Of a DNA stretch of 64,000 bases, positions 1 through 9,671 are shown piece by piece. Positions within the stretch are counted from its first letter, which is position 1. Every line of letters starts with the position of its first letter. The notes beneath the pieces were generated by a model. That model did no database searches. It was not told where the DNA came from and worked only from the letters and a program-made list of their open reading frames with translations. Made by a program: the position numbers and the translations under genes. The stretch comes from Micrasema longulum (taxonomy: Eukaryota; Arthropoda; Insecta; Trichoptera; Brachycentridae), in the NCBI GenBank assembly GCA_022494885.1, contig JAGVSM010002829.1, forward strand, positions 21,424 through 85,423. Reading direction: 5' to 3'.

Positions 1-148
1 TAATAAACAAAGAACATACAACATATTAAAAAAGTGAAAAAATTGCGAAATTAAAACAATTGTAAGCAAATAAATACACATACGTATCACAAGTTAAAGA
101 TCTTGTATAAAGTTTATATTTGAAGCACTAACTTTGTGGTTATTCATT

Positions 149-1174
149 ATAATAAAATAAATAAAACAACGTTGTTTTTAACCACTAATTTTCATTTTTC
201 ACCGACCGGTTTCAAAGCAAACAAGCTTCTTTGTCCAATTGCCCATAAACATTCATAACATTCAATCATCCAATTGCCCGCATTCCATTCAATGATACAT
301 AGGTTAATTAACGTTCCACTAGATGATACTAATTTTAAAAAAGAACTTAATACAATAAAACAGATTGCTAATAATAATGGATATAATGAGAACTTAATTG
401 ATAAAATATTCAATCAAAAACAAAAACGCAAACTTATTAACAAATATTTATATTCGACTCCCACAGTAAATATAGCAAACCCACGTAAACAATGGAGGCG
501 AATTCTTTTTATAAATGACATTTTTTCAAAACAATTATCAAATTCCCTACCATCAAACATTAAACCGGCCTTCTACACAACTAATAATATTGGAACATTG
601 TTAAAAAATCACAAAGAGAAAGTCCATAAATATAATAAATCTGGAATATACCAATTAAATTGTAATGATTGCGATTCAATCTACATTGGAAAAACTAAAA
701 GAAACTTTAATATTAGAGTAAAAGAACACTTAAGATGCTTAAATAATAATAATTATTCTGAATTCTGAAATCATCTGATAGAAAATAATCATAACTTCAA
801 TAAAGACACTGGATTAAAAGAACTTCATTTTGAAAATAAAATATTAAAATAAGACAACTTAGAAATCTTAGAAATTAAAAAAGCGATTCATAATAAGAAA
901 ACAATAATTAAAAACCAAATAAACAATATTTCTTTTAGTCCTCTCCTGGCTTACTTCGAAAGTAAGGATATCAAATTACCACCCGTGTAAGAAAAAACCA
1001 ATTGATTTATTGGGTTCACGTGTAGTATTTAGTGAACATGATAGAAATAAAATAAAAAGGAATCGATTCATTAGTTACGTAAACATTGACAAAGAAGCTT
1101 CTTTGCTTTGAAACCGGTCGGTGAAAAATAAAAATTAGTGGTTGAAAACAAAGTTGTTTTATTTATTTTATTAT
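149..1174 (+). mobile_element. Penelope-like element, 5'-truncated, with inverted terminal arms
   Basis: The 87-bp arm at 149-235 is the reverse complement of 1088-1174 with only a few mismatches. Inverted arms of this kind (pseudo-LTRs) are typical of Penelope-like retroelements. The arms contain GAAACCGGTC, which resembles the 3' half of the minimal hammerhead ribozyme known from Penelope arms. Between the arms lies the C-terminal GIY-YIG part of the Penelope ORF. A 12-bp direct repeat, AAAGATCTTGTA, occurs at 96-107 and at 1175-1186, directly after the right arm. It may be a target-site duplication, which would put the left end near 108. Confidence 0.8.
274..990 (+). pseudogene. Penelope-like ORF remnant: C-terminal region with GIY-YIG endonuclease
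   Basis: The product would be the C-terminal part of a Penelope-like reverse transcriptase/endonuclease. The reverse transcriptase domain is missing (5' truncation). The first readable stretch (IHRLINVP, then IKQIANNNGYN) resembles the linker that follows the RT in this family. The endonuclease starts near codon 123: GIYQLNCNDCDSIYIGKTKR contains the GIY and YIG blocks, followed by the conserved Arg in NIRVKEH. The frame continues past a TGA at 766-768 as NHLIENNHNF and past a TAA near 850-852 as DNLEILEIKKAI, ending at TAA 988-990. Two in-frame stops and the lack of an RT make it non-functional. The start is arbitrary because the 5' end is truncated. The C-terminal block NHLIEN..LEILEI recurs on the minus strand at 36664-36894. 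Confidence 0.85.
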
Positions 1175-1320
1175 AAAGATCTTGTATTGCTCATTGACGA
1201 AAGTATTATTTTTATTCCTCGTATTAATGAAATTAATAAGATTGACATATTTTTTGCATAAGGGTACCCGAAGAGGTGAGAAGTAAAATAAGATACTTAT
1301 TTTTCAACTCAATTTTTTAA

Positions 1321-1748
1321 TGATTATCATAAAATCATAAATAAACTTATCAATGAAACTTCTTGGTTAAGTTTAAGTATTGTGCTAACTTTATCTGTTA
1401 AAATGTGTATTCCCCACTCTGTTGTATTTCGCCATGTGTTCTTTTCTGCTTTTTTCCCACCTTTTAAATAATAAAAGCTTACTCCCAATTTCGGTCCAAA
1501 AACTCCCAAAAATGAACTGTTTAGCAAACTACTTGTAAATATTTATGTTTTCTGTCCTCTGTTAAAATAATTATTTGATCTTATCTCCAAAATATATTAA
1601 GAATAGTTTAAAAACTGTAAACGTTGTAAACAATTCACCAGTCTTGAAGATGCCAACTTAGGCAAAAGCGCTCGTTGGTCAAAATAATCAAAGTAAAACT
1701 CAACCATGAAGTTTCATTGAAAAGTTTATTTATAATTTTATCATAATC
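1321..1748 (+). mobile_element. Small Penelope-like deletion derivative (inverted 54-bp arms)
   Basis: 1321-1374 is the reverse complement of 1695-1748 with a handful of mismatches. Immediately inside the right arm, 1637-1679 resembles the hammerhead-like element at 4626-4669 but is damaged: an extra T in the CTGAAGA core, and AAAA in place of GAAA. The 320-bp interior has no recognisable coding sequence. The arrangement fits a Penelope-type element reduced to its arms. Confidence 0.55.
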
Positions 1749-1749
1749 T

Positions 1750-2280
1750 CTATGGAGTTTTATCAAGAAAATATCAACAAAAAACATTAACATTATTCAA
1801 TTTTTTAATACAATGAAAAAATATATAATAGATATTGTTGTCTGCATGTCCCTGAACGAGTTTTTTACAAAAACTCTTTGGCAATATTATATGAAATTAT
1901 GTATATTATTTTTTTAATTTAAATAAAAAAAATATTAAAAAAATAGAGCAGCATTACTTGAAAATGAGTGGGCGGTAGGGATGTCAAATAGAATTAATTT
2001 AAAACAAATTCTTTCATTTTCTATAATTGAAATGCTTTAGCCATGATTATCTGTTTAATTATATAAATTATTACCTACATGTAAATAAAATTTATACAAA
2101 TTAAATTAAAACGTTGGGTTTGCTTTTCGTTTTGGTTTTGTACTAGGATTTTTGATTTGTTAATATATTAACGATGCTACGTCGCCATAGACTAGCAGAT
2201 CGTCGTATTTTTTTATTTTGACAGTTAGAGGACCGGCAATCGATACAAGCTACTTTCTGTCTCGATTTTTTTTTATTATT
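1750..2280. other. AT-rich stretch with no recognised feature
   Basis: I see no supportable coding sequence or repeat terminus here. It consists of AT-rich sequence with short A and T runs. Confidence 0.5.
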
Positions 2281-2284
2281 CCAT

Positions 2285-2356
2285 CGGAAGCTACTACTAA
2301 CTACTTAAATAATTTCTCCCTAATACTATGCGAGCGAAGCCGCGTGTAAAAGCTAG
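2285..2356 (+). mobile_element. Helitron-like 3' terminus
   Basis: The segment ends GCGAAGCCGCGTGTAAAAG followed by CTAG and a T. Helitrons end in CTRR with a short GC hairpin just upstream and insert before a T; GCG...CGC here could form such a stem. This end type is very common in lepidopteran genomes (recalled, not searched). No matching 5' TC end was found, so the left boundary is approximate. Confidence 0.5.
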
Positions 2357-2469
2357 TAAAAATATATCTAAAACAATTTGACTTAGTTTGATGGTCTATT
2401 GACATTTAAAAAAATAGTAAAAACAACCACTAAACTTCCTCATCCCATTCCCTGGGTCTTTCATTTCAC

Positions 2470-2780
2470 ATGACGCGGGCTACGTGCAGTGCTGATCTCC
2501 GCCGTTCTTTTCTCGTTATTCCTTATTCCCGTTCTCAATCCTGGTCCCGTCCCTCCCGGCGGCGGTAGTGGGGAGCTCCAGCGATACATCACGGCCACTA
2601 ATGGAAACTCTGCTCGTTTAAGCGAACTCTGCTTTTATTCTAGAAACTTCCTCCGACATAGGTGCTTTAATGCCATCAGTGCTGTGTACGGGCATTCATA
2701 CCTTTCCCAACCCCAAAACATGCATTACAGTGAGACGGTAAGAGATTTACATGACGTTTGTTGATATATTTCAAGCATAT
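2470..2780. other. GC-richer unassigned segment upstream of an RTE-like tail
   Basis: This stretch is clearly more GC-rich than its surroundings (for example CCCGGCGGCGGTAGTGGGGA). A plus-strand frame of about 91 codons is open from 2489 to 2764 but matches nothing I recognise. It could be the 5' or internal part of a retrotransposon whose C-terminal piece follows. Confidence 0.3.
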
Positions 2781-2784
2781 AAAC

Positions 2785-2972
2785 ATGTAGAGCGAATGGA
2801 CAGCGAAAGAACGGCCAAAAGGATCTACGACGCGAATGTTGATGGATGCAGGAAACGAGGAGGACCGAGAAAGACATGGCACGATCAAGTCTATCAAATA
2901 CTTGAAGATGGACATGTCAAGAAAATGAATAATCGGCGTGCGTGCATGAGAAGGTTTGTTGTTGTTATATAA
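2785..2972 (+). pseudogene. RTE-like non-LTR retrotransposon, C-terminal fragment
   Basis: The frame reads HVERMDSERTAKRIYDANV, then GPRKTWHDQVYQILEDGHV and NNRRACMRR. This is the extreme C-terminal region of an endonuclease/reverse-transcriptase polyprotein of the RTE-like type that is abundant in insects. The same block occurs on the plus strand at 24666-24850 and, in part, on the minus strand at 25057-25235 and 48115-48790. The reverse transcriptase core is absent. The frame breaks from the family after ACMRR and runs into TTTGTTGTTGTTATATAA. It is a non-functional fragment. The family name is from memory of similar insect proteins; the homology among the copies is seen directly. Confidence 0.65.
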
Positions 2973-3023
2973 ACAATTATAATAAAAAAAAATACTTATA
3001 TAGTTTTATCCAACTTTTATTTA

Positions 3024-3100
3024 TAATTTTTTTATTTAAATTATTGATTGACAATTCTCGATGGAGTTCCATTATAATGATGTAATAACTTATATTTACA
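3024..3100 (+). mobile_element. Penelope-type terminal arm, partial
   Basis: This stretch closely matches 19195-19270, the outer part of the inverted Penelope-type arms there (shared TTCCATT.TAATGATGTAATAA and TATATTTACAT). The match stops just before the reverse transcriptase fragment, while an oppositely oriented arm lies at 4620-4715. The locus therefore looks like a Penelope-type copy interrupted or replaced by a LINE. Confidence 0.5.
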
Positions 3101-3111
3101 TTTATATTGAT

Positions 3112-4242
3112 ATTTTAAACACAATGGAAAGTGGTTTACAAACTGATGCTATGTATACTGACTACAGTAAAGCCTTTGACAAAGTTGATCATTCAGTCTT
3201 AACACGCAAACTTTTGGCTATAGGTATACATGGTGATCTTCTGCGCTGGCTGATATCATATATTAGTAATCGATGTCAATCGGTAGTAATTGGTGGGTAT
3301 AAATCTGACTGGGCAGAAATCTCCTCTGGTGTTCCCCAGGAAAGTCTACTCGGTCCCCTATTATTTCTTATATATATAAATGACATTGATGTTTGCTTTC
3401 GTTATTCAAAATTTCTTCTTTATGCCGATGATATGAAAATATATGCTAAAGTTAAATCTCGAAAAGATTGCCCCATGATTCAAGACGATCTTAATCGTCT
3501 AACTGACTATTGTATTGAAAATAAACTGTTTTTGAATATAAATAAATGTGTCTGTATTACATTCACAAGGAAAAGAAAAATTCTTAATTTTGATTACAAA
3601 CTAAACAATAATGTACCAATAAGAAAGCACGAAATTAAAGATCTTGGGATTGTTTTAGACTCAAAACTACTTTTTGAATCGCATATCAATAAAATTACCT
3701 CCAAAGCATTGAGCTTGTTAGGTTTCATAATTCGAATGAGTAAACACTTTGATAATCCAAAGGCCCTCATTTCATTATATTATACATTTGTCAGAAGCCA
3801 TTTGGAATACGCATCTCAGATATGGAATTCCTAGTATGCCATATATATAAGTAGAATAGAAAATATTTAAAACAAATTTATAAAGTACCTTAAATACAAA
3901 ACCGGTATTTCTTATGTATCTACTCTCACTGCCTCCACCTTCCATGGAATCATTTTTCTACAATACCGCAGAGTGTGTGCGGACCAACTACTGCTTTACA
4001 AAATTATGACAGGAATGGTTGACTGTACAGAGCTGCTTGGTTTAATAACAATACATGTGCCAGCCAGGATTTGTAGACGGTACCACCTGTTTCATGTATC
4101 AACAAGTAAAACATCGTATGTTAAAAATGCTTTTTTTCGTAGGACTTTTTCAATGTACAATACAAAATTGAAAAATATAGATTACACAAACATCACTCTG
4201 TCAGATTTAAAATTTACACTAAAAATGTATTATGTAACTTAG
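3112..4242 (+). pseudogene. Jockey/CR1-like non-LTR reverse transcriptase, C-terminal half
   Basis: This encodes the second half of a LINE reverse transcriptase. RT blocks appear in order: TDYSKAFDKVDH with the first catalytic Asp (about 3160-3195), SSGVPQESLLGPLLFLIYIN (about 3325-3380, with Glu where SGVPQGS normally has Gly), and LLYADDMKIY carrying the catalytic YADD (about 3418-3447). Thumb motifs KDLGIVLDSK and YYTFVRSHLEYASQIW follow. The frame is interrupted by TAG at 3832-3834 and TAA near 3868, but the same frame continues (CADQLLLYKIMTG, then FFRRTFSMYNTKL) to TAG at 4240-4242. The endonuclease domain and N-terminal RT are missing. The Gly-to-Glu change and the two stops make it inactive. 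Confidence 0.85.
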
Positions 4243-4580
4243 TAGACATTATAATAATAAATATGTACATCTCCCCTCCCCTCCTTATCCTCTCCTTAAG
4301 CATTCTTGTCCTTATCCCGCCCAATTTACAGTAACTTAATGTTCTTAAAATAAATATAAAAAAATCTTTGATTATTGAGTACATGAAAATAACATTTTTG
4401 TATGTATAAATTGTATGTATTTATTTAATATGTAATATATTTTCTTTACTAACTTTGTATACTATGTGGAAATCTGTTATTAGTTCTGAGTTTATACACT
4501 ATATCTGTTTGTTTACTAACAATATGTATGTAGAACTGTTGATTTCCCAAATAAAAATAAAAATAAAATATAAAATAAGG
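4243..4580 (+). mobile_element. 3' UTR and A-rich tail of the 3112 LINE
   Basis: This follows the LINE stop codon and ends in CCCAAATAAAAATAAAAATA plus further A-rich sequence at about 4547-4580, a typical LINE 3' terminus. The CCCAAATAAAATAAAA end recurs at about 6278-6308 in another LINE tail. No coding potential. Confidence 0.6.
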
Positions 4581-4619
4581 TAATATTTAGTTTTATATAA
4601 ATTATCCTTACACTGTATT

Positions 4620-4715
4620 ATATTCACCAGTCTGAAGATGCCCATTAGAGGGTGAAAACGCTAATTGGTCAAAGTAAACAAGTGAAAGTGTACCAAGTTT
4701 TTTTAAATTAATAAA
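4620..4715 (+). mobile_element. Penelope-type arm carrying a hammerhead-like motif
   Basis: Matches the reverse complement of 19290-19370: shared CCAGTCTGAAGATG, CGCTAATTGGTCA and an AAGTGTACC block. It is oriented opposite to the partial arm at 3024-3100. The hammerhead-like fold is listed separately at 4626-4669. Confidence 0.55.
4626..4669 (+). ncRNA. Minimal hammerhead-ribozyme-like motif (Penelope arm)
   Basis: Reading 5' to 3': ACCAGT (4626-4631), core CTGAAGA (4632-4638), TG, CCC (4641-4643), a 6-nt loop, GGG (4650-4652), T, core GAAA (4654-4657), ACGCTA, then ATTGGT (4664-4669). ACCAGU pairs with AUUGGU over six positions (one G-U), giving helix I. CCC/GGG plus a G-U pair gives helix II. 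CUGANGA and GAAA are the hammerhead core boxes, and the short segment before helix I is compatible with the minimal helix III described for Penelope arms, with U-A at the cleavage position. One departure is an extra U between CUGAAGA and helix II. Self-cleavage is inferred, not shown. Confidence 0.5.
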
Positions 4716-5091
4716 TTAAAAACACTCTAAATTAAATACTCACCCTAACTAACATGTACAACAATAATAAAACGGATACACTAAATAAGAGTACGCGTTG
4801 TTTTTTGATTATGTTATTTTATTGTGACTATTATTACTATAATTTATTGATATACATTAAAAAAAAAAAACTGATTACTACTACAAGACTTTATTAATAA
4901 TCTAGTAAAATTATATTCGATTATATAAATTGCATCTATTTTATATTAAATTTTATCAAAATTAATCTTTTATAAATTCTAATAAACTGCTTTATAACAT
5001 GTAATGAAAACAAAATTTTGGTATATAAAATTTTGGTACAAAATTTTGTATATATAACGTTAAAAAAGTCAATATCAAAAAAATATGTCAC

Positions 5092-5252
5092 TAGAAAAAA
5101 AATCGTTATTTTTGGCATTGATAGTTGTGACGATGTTCTATAAATAATTGAATGGTTTAGAACAAAGTTGGAAATGAACATGAATCGTGACGTTAGGGGC
5201 GTGGCCAATGCAATGACCGTTTTTGCGGAAATTCGAAATAACAAATCATGTA
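5092..5252 (+). repeat. Dispersed repeat family R1, copy 1
   Basis: Shares with 7146-7388, 45425-45680 and (inverted) 46905-47165 the blocks TGTGACG..., GAATCGTGACG, GGGGCGTGGCCAATGCAATG and TTTTTGCGGAAATTC. Short, non-coding, probably a non-autonomous element of unknown class. Confidence 0.6.
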
Positions 5253-5485
5253 CATTTATATTGAATTTTGTCGGTGATGTGTTTGGCGATATTGCCATTA
5301 TATAGGTAACCGAAACTGAAAATTTAAACAACCATTTCAGTTTACGGAATTCGAGTTGACTAAAACGACCAAAAATAGTAGATTTCTTATCGTTTTACTC
5401 TAATCGATTGCCAGGTTTTGCGTTCTCCTTAAAACCGCACTCTCTGGATTGTGAATAATCATAAACGTTATCTCTCGCTACAAAT

Positions 5486-6557
5486 GAACATAGATCTGCA
5501 GAAAGCAACCACACACAGTCCACAATTGAAAAATTAAAAATTGGTGTTATTGGGTGCAGTAAGGTCGATTCTATGTTCTGATAAAAGCAGCCAGGCCCCT
5601 TTCATACAAAAAACTGTAATAATCAGCTTCTGAAAATAGTATCGATTACAAAAGCGGCATTTATATGATTTATGTAGGTGCATATAATATGCATTTGTGT
5701 GTTCGTTTTGAATCAACGTTCGCGTATTGTTAAACTTTATTTTATTGTTGTCATTATTTCGTATTTACTGCATTTTGTGGTTACCTACCGTATTGTATAG
5801 GACTCGTCGCACATTATTCATTCGATGTGTATCAGTTAAATTTTAAAATAAAATCCTTTTTTTCTCTCTTCATAATACGGTTTTGAAATTTAACATACTT
5901 AAAAAAAAAAAAAATATATATATAAAATTTCTTCATTTGAATTTTTACAAAAAGGTTTCTAACTTTTTACTAAGCTCTTTATTGTACCATTTTTAATACA
6001 ATTTACAAGTTTTAAACAATTATTTTTTATACTTACGCACCCACACACACGCACCCTCTCCCTCATTCATTCCCACACGCACATGTATCCTCTCTCTCAT
6101 TCATTCACGCATTCACACATTCACATAAATATGAATACAAACGTCACACAAATACAATAACTAAACTTCTTTTCTTATATTTTATGTGTCATTATATTTA
6201 CAGTGGATTTTTTAAATTGGCTTTAGCATTGTTAAGATTTTTCTACTTATTTTGTTTATGTAATAGCTGTAAAAATCCCAAATAAAATAAAATAAATAAA
6301 TAAATAAAATTTCTCAATTTTCAGAAAATACAAGGCCCTAGAAAAATCGTACGGTACTTAAAAAAAATCATTAAAACTGGTCAAATACATCATTAAATTC
6401 TTGTTTGTGATATAAAAAAAAACTTGTGCATTCATTGTTTATCATTTGTCAAAGTCAAAAACAATTCAACTGTTGTGTAGATTTGATTATTCACTTTTTT
6501 CACAAAGGTGCTATTTTCATTTTTCTATTCTTGGCTGCTTTTTGCATAACTATGTTC
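5486..6557 (-). mobile_element. MITE copy E (GAACGTAG family), split by a LINE tail
   Basis: The sequence matches copies at 28170, 33970, 39043 and 42939, in the orientation of the 39043 copy. The left end is degenerate (GAACATAGATCTGCAGAAAG) and the right end reads TTGCATAACTATGTTC. The MITE sequence stops at 5662 and resumes at about 6309 with TTCTCAATTTTCAGAAAA, so 5663-6308 is an insertion. The flanks AAAT and AAAC are not identical, so this older copy no longer shows the 4-bp duplication seen in the other copies. Confidence 0.7.
5663..6308 (+). mobile_element. LINE 3' tail inserted in MITE copy E
   Basis: Bounded by ATTT on both sides (5659-5662 and 6309-6312) and ending in CCCAAATAAAATAAAATAA followed by further ATAAA units, as in a LINE 3' terminus. 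It contains a CA-rich stretch (6040-6125). No recognisable ORF remains. The right ATTT abuts the A-rich tail, so the duplication length is ambiguous. Confidence 0.6.
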
Positions 6558-6729
6558 AAACGATCTCCCTTGCATTTCAAAGCCGCATACTTGATTAAAT
6601 TTATACTTAAGTGCACTTTTCTTTTGATTTTTTTTAATGTACCTACTTCGAGAATATTGATCTTATCCAAGCTCATTGTAAAACATGCCCTGGGTAAATG
6701 GTGTCCTACTTACGGGTGGGGCTGTATTT

Positions 6730-7031
6730 CAACAGGACTCAGCTCCTTGTCACGTATCAAAGTGCTTAAGTATTTCAATGATAAAAAGATAACTCTTTTA
6801 GACTGGCCTGGAAATTCACCTGACCTTAACCCCATAGAAAATTTGTGAAAGATTTGTAAATCTAGGATACAAAAATTGGACTGCACCACCAAGATAAAGA
6901 TGATAGAAGCTGTTATTCAGATGTGGTTTCGAGATGACGAAATAAAATAAAATTGCCGAAGTTTAATTGATTCCAGGCCAAAACGTGTTTCGGCTGTTAT
7001 AAAAGCAAAAGGAGGACATATATCCTATTAA
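6730..7031 (+). pseudogene. Tc1-like transposase, C-terminal fragment
   Basis: This is the end of a DD34E transposase. QQDSAPCHVSK (6730-6762) carries the second catalytic Asp. After a frameshift, VLKYFNDKKITLLDWPGNSP and DLNPIENL carry the third acidic residue (Glu of PIENL). The frame then hits a TGA at 6846-6848, where the family has Trp, and a second stop after DDEIK. It continues as RSLIDSRPKRVSAVIKAKGG and ends HISY at TAA 7029-7031. The N-terminal DNA-binding part and first catalytic Asp are not found. The frameshift and stops make it dead. It lies directly beyond the right end of MITE copy E. Confidence 0.8.
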
Positions 7032-7145
7032 ATAAAATAAAAAAAATGATTGTACGTCGCCTGTAACCCAAAATATTGATAAAAAACGTATTTTATGATT
7101 ACAAGGATTTTTATTCCATTAATTCGCACGCACAATACTGTATAA

Positions 7146-7388
7146 TTTGTTAGAATAGAAAAACGCAACACGTTTGGCATTGATATTTGTGACGTCAAGA
7201 TTCGTGACGATGTTCTAAAAAAATTTGAATCGTGACGTGTTAGGGGCGTGGTCAATGCAATGTCCGTTTTTGCGGGAATTTAAAATTACAAATTAAAAAT
7301 ATTTTTTATGCCACTAAGAAGTAGTAAAAATATTTTTTATTGCTCGACAATATTTCATACACCCTTAAATCTTTAAAAATGTAAAAAA
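7146..7388 (+). repeat. Dispersed repeat family R1, copy 2
   Basis: Best plus-strand copy of the family: it has TGTGACGTCAAGATTCGTGA, then GAATCGTGACG, GGGGCGTGG.CAATGCAATG, TTTTTGCGGGAATT and a conserved tail ending in TATTTCATACACCC. Confidence 0.65.
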
Positions 7389-7424
7389 AAGGTGATATTT
7401 CCCAGCGCACACGGTGCGGCGTGT

Positions 7425-7612
7425 TGTCCATATGTTGATATAAAATTTATGTTTATGTTAGATATTTTTTTGTATTCATAAATAATATGTACGCTTCCAC
7501 TTTTATTATGTTGTATCAAATCAACACAGGACTCTTGGTCTCATGGAATTTGGAATATGTTACTATTTTATAAAATATTTTTTCCTTTATGATTAATAAA
7601 ATAAATAAATAT
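7425..7612 (+). repeat. LINE-type 3' region shared with 11205-11420
   Basis: GTGTTGTCCA, GCTTCCACTTT.ATTATGTTGT and CTC.TGGTCTCATGGAAT are shared with 11205-11375. This copy ends in TTAATAAAATAAATAAATAT, consistent with a LINE 3' terminus. No ORF. Confidence 0.5.
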
Positions 7613-7913
7613 ATCTTAATAAATACGTTGGGTTTATTGAAAAAGGTGAACATTTACCGTTGGTTGTTGGGTATATCTCTCATTCAGGCTGTGGTTATTA
7701 TAACGAAGGCACTTTTCAGAAGGCATCTAGCCATGATCACCAGTTTAAGAAGTATGCCAAATGCCACCAGTCACGCGACTTCACTTCTACCAGCTATTTT
7801 ATGATAGAATTAATGGGAGCTATTCTGATTTCCATTTTCCACGGATAATAAGGCAAATGACACTAATATCGAGATTGCAAATCAGATTTATTGTCTAAAT
7901 TATTTTTTTTGTA

Positions 7914-8160
7914 ACAGAGGGAAAACGTTTTTGAGAAGGGAATATAGAAGTCTAGGCATTTACACGGCTTAAAACCTGTCGTTGGCTGGTTTAAGTGGAC
8001 ACTTTGCACACTGTGTAACATTCACCATTCTACCTTAATTACACGTCCACGTTTCCTCAACTCCTCCATCTGTTGACTTTTGTGAAGTAAAAGAGCCGAA
8101 ATCATCTAGGTGAGATTCATCCGGCTGAACCGATTCATCTACTAGGCAACGCCTGAAAAA
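7914..8160 (+). repeat. Foldback family, copy 1 (one arm plus central part)
   Basis: Begins AACAGAGGGAAAACGTTTTT and contains AAGTCTAGGCATTTACA, CTGGTTTAAGTGG, CACACTGTGTAACATTCACC and GGTGAGATTCATCCGGCTGA. The same blocks recur, often inverted, at 8205, 14336, 17045/17977, 38155, 58620, 60808 and 63066. Confidence 0.65.
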
Positions 8161-8204
8161 AATTCTTCATTTTTTATACTTCTTTCTTAACCAGTTAGTT
8201 GATT

Positions 8205-8513
8205 CAACAATGTTCTGAGTCTGTCCAAATGTTTGCAGATTGGCTGGATTTCCTCCCTAGGGAGTTATACAGATCCAAGTTTTTTGCAACAGAGGGAAAA
8301 CATTTTTGAGAAGGGAATGTGGAAGTCTAGACATTTACAGAACTTATGACACACAGTGCGTAAAGTGGCCACTTAAATCAGCCAACGACAGGCCATAGGC
8401 CCTGTAAATGCCTAGACTTCCATATTCCGTTTTTTCCTTCTGTTGGAAAAAAAATAGATCTAATAACTCCCTAGAGAGGCCAGTCTTCAAACATTTGGAC
8501 ATACTCAAAACAT
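8205..8513. repeat. Foldback element copy 2 (compact, both arms)
   Basis: The left arm (8205-8344) starts CAACAATGTTCTGAGTCTGT and the right arm (8375-8513) ends GGACATACTCAAAACATAGC, its approximate reverse complement. Arm blocks such as GAAGTCTAGACATTTACAG pair with CTGTAAATGCCTAGACTTC. The same terminus is seen at about 61330-61362. Confidence 0.65.
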
Positions 8514-8519
8514 AGCAGA

Positions 8520-9260
8520 TTTATTGTATTTACGTTTCTTATTGACACTTTTATTATGATAGAAATATGGAAATTAATAATATAATTTTACAGTACAAAA
8601 GTCATTATATAATATATGTACCACCAATAATAAGTTATATCGTCACCATTTTCTTTTCAGCATTCATTGGTGTATAGGGCACATATTACCGGCGTATTTA
8701 TGATCTTAAGTTTATTTTTCCACTATTGTTTATTTTTATAAATAATGAAAAAGGAATTATTTGGAAGTATGTCTCCATGTTTTTAAAAAAAAATATTCCG
8801 TCTCTTGCTTGTGGTAACACGATGTTACATCACCGCGCGCAAAGGAATTATTTACCACGGTATTTTAAGAGTTATTCAGGATTTTTACGTGACAGCATCC
8901 ATCGAGTCGAAAACACTCGTCCTGGGTTCCACCCTGATTTTACCGTGTCATGTGGATTTGGACGATACATTTGAAATTGCCCTAAAGACAGTATTTTTTT
9001 AATAAAAAGTTTATGCAACTATTCAGTGGTTAAGATCTACCTCGTTCCAAGCGATCTGATTAAAAAACTGTTTATTTTTACCTGGGTCAAAATTGAACGA
9101 TCTAAACGATTTTAGTATTAGTAAAATGATGAACGTGATAGGAACACTGGCCTATAAACTACCCTGTGACCAACCCTATCCTACTACGGCACGGGTTATC
9201 GGTCTCACGATTTTCAATGTTCTTTATTGTATAATAAAACCCTCACATTGTTGCTACTCG
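8520..9260. other. No recognisable feature
   Basis: AT-rich sequence with two overlapping 65-82-codon frames (8726-9002) that match nothing known to me. A motif of the form GAGTCG.AAACACTCGTCC.GG at about 8895-8925 resembles segments at 12180-12215 and 44725-44750, suggesting another old repeat. Confidence 0.35.
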
Positions 9261-9486
9261 CCGTAAAACCCCCGTGTGTTTAGACACGCGAGATATTTGT
9301 CTGAAGACGTTTTGTGTTCGGATACATTTATTGATTTTTTGTATCGTTTTAAAGATCAAGTTTCAGTTATACTACAGATTACCTGTTTATTTATTTACGC
9401 GGTAAAATTATATATTCCTACGGCTATTTTATTTATTAAGGATATATTTTATTTATTTAATACATTATATACATATACAATATGTA

Positions 9487-9671
9487 TACAAACTAATACC
9501 ACTTTCGGACAAAGGGATTTTGAGTATTATTCAATTAAAATCTATAACCTACTTCCACTATCTATTAAAGCAATTAGTAATGAGAAAATGTTTAAAAAGG
9601 CTATAAAAAAATGGATAGTGGAGCTAGGTAGAAGTAAAATGAATTGTCTCATTCGCCCATACCAATGCTGA
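9487..9671 (+). pseudogene. LINE reverse transcriptase C-terminus (family B, copy 1)
   Basis: TTFGQRDFEYYSIKIYNLLP followed by LSIKAIS, KKAIKKWIVELG and a stop at 9669-9671 is the C-terminal signature of jockey/CR1-like LINE proteins (FGQR...YNLLP). The matching family member is 26745-27060 on the minus strand (TIFGQRGLAYYSVKVYNLLP). The residues before TTFGQR, although in an open frame from 9276, do not match that copy, so a junction lies near 9480. The RT catalytic part is missing. A 3' UTR follows to about 9975. Confidence 0.7.

Noticed and set aside
4936..5331. 131-codon minus-strand ORF
   Set aside because: It overlaps repeat R1 and has the Phe/Ile/Asn-rich composition of AT-rich noncoding DNA.
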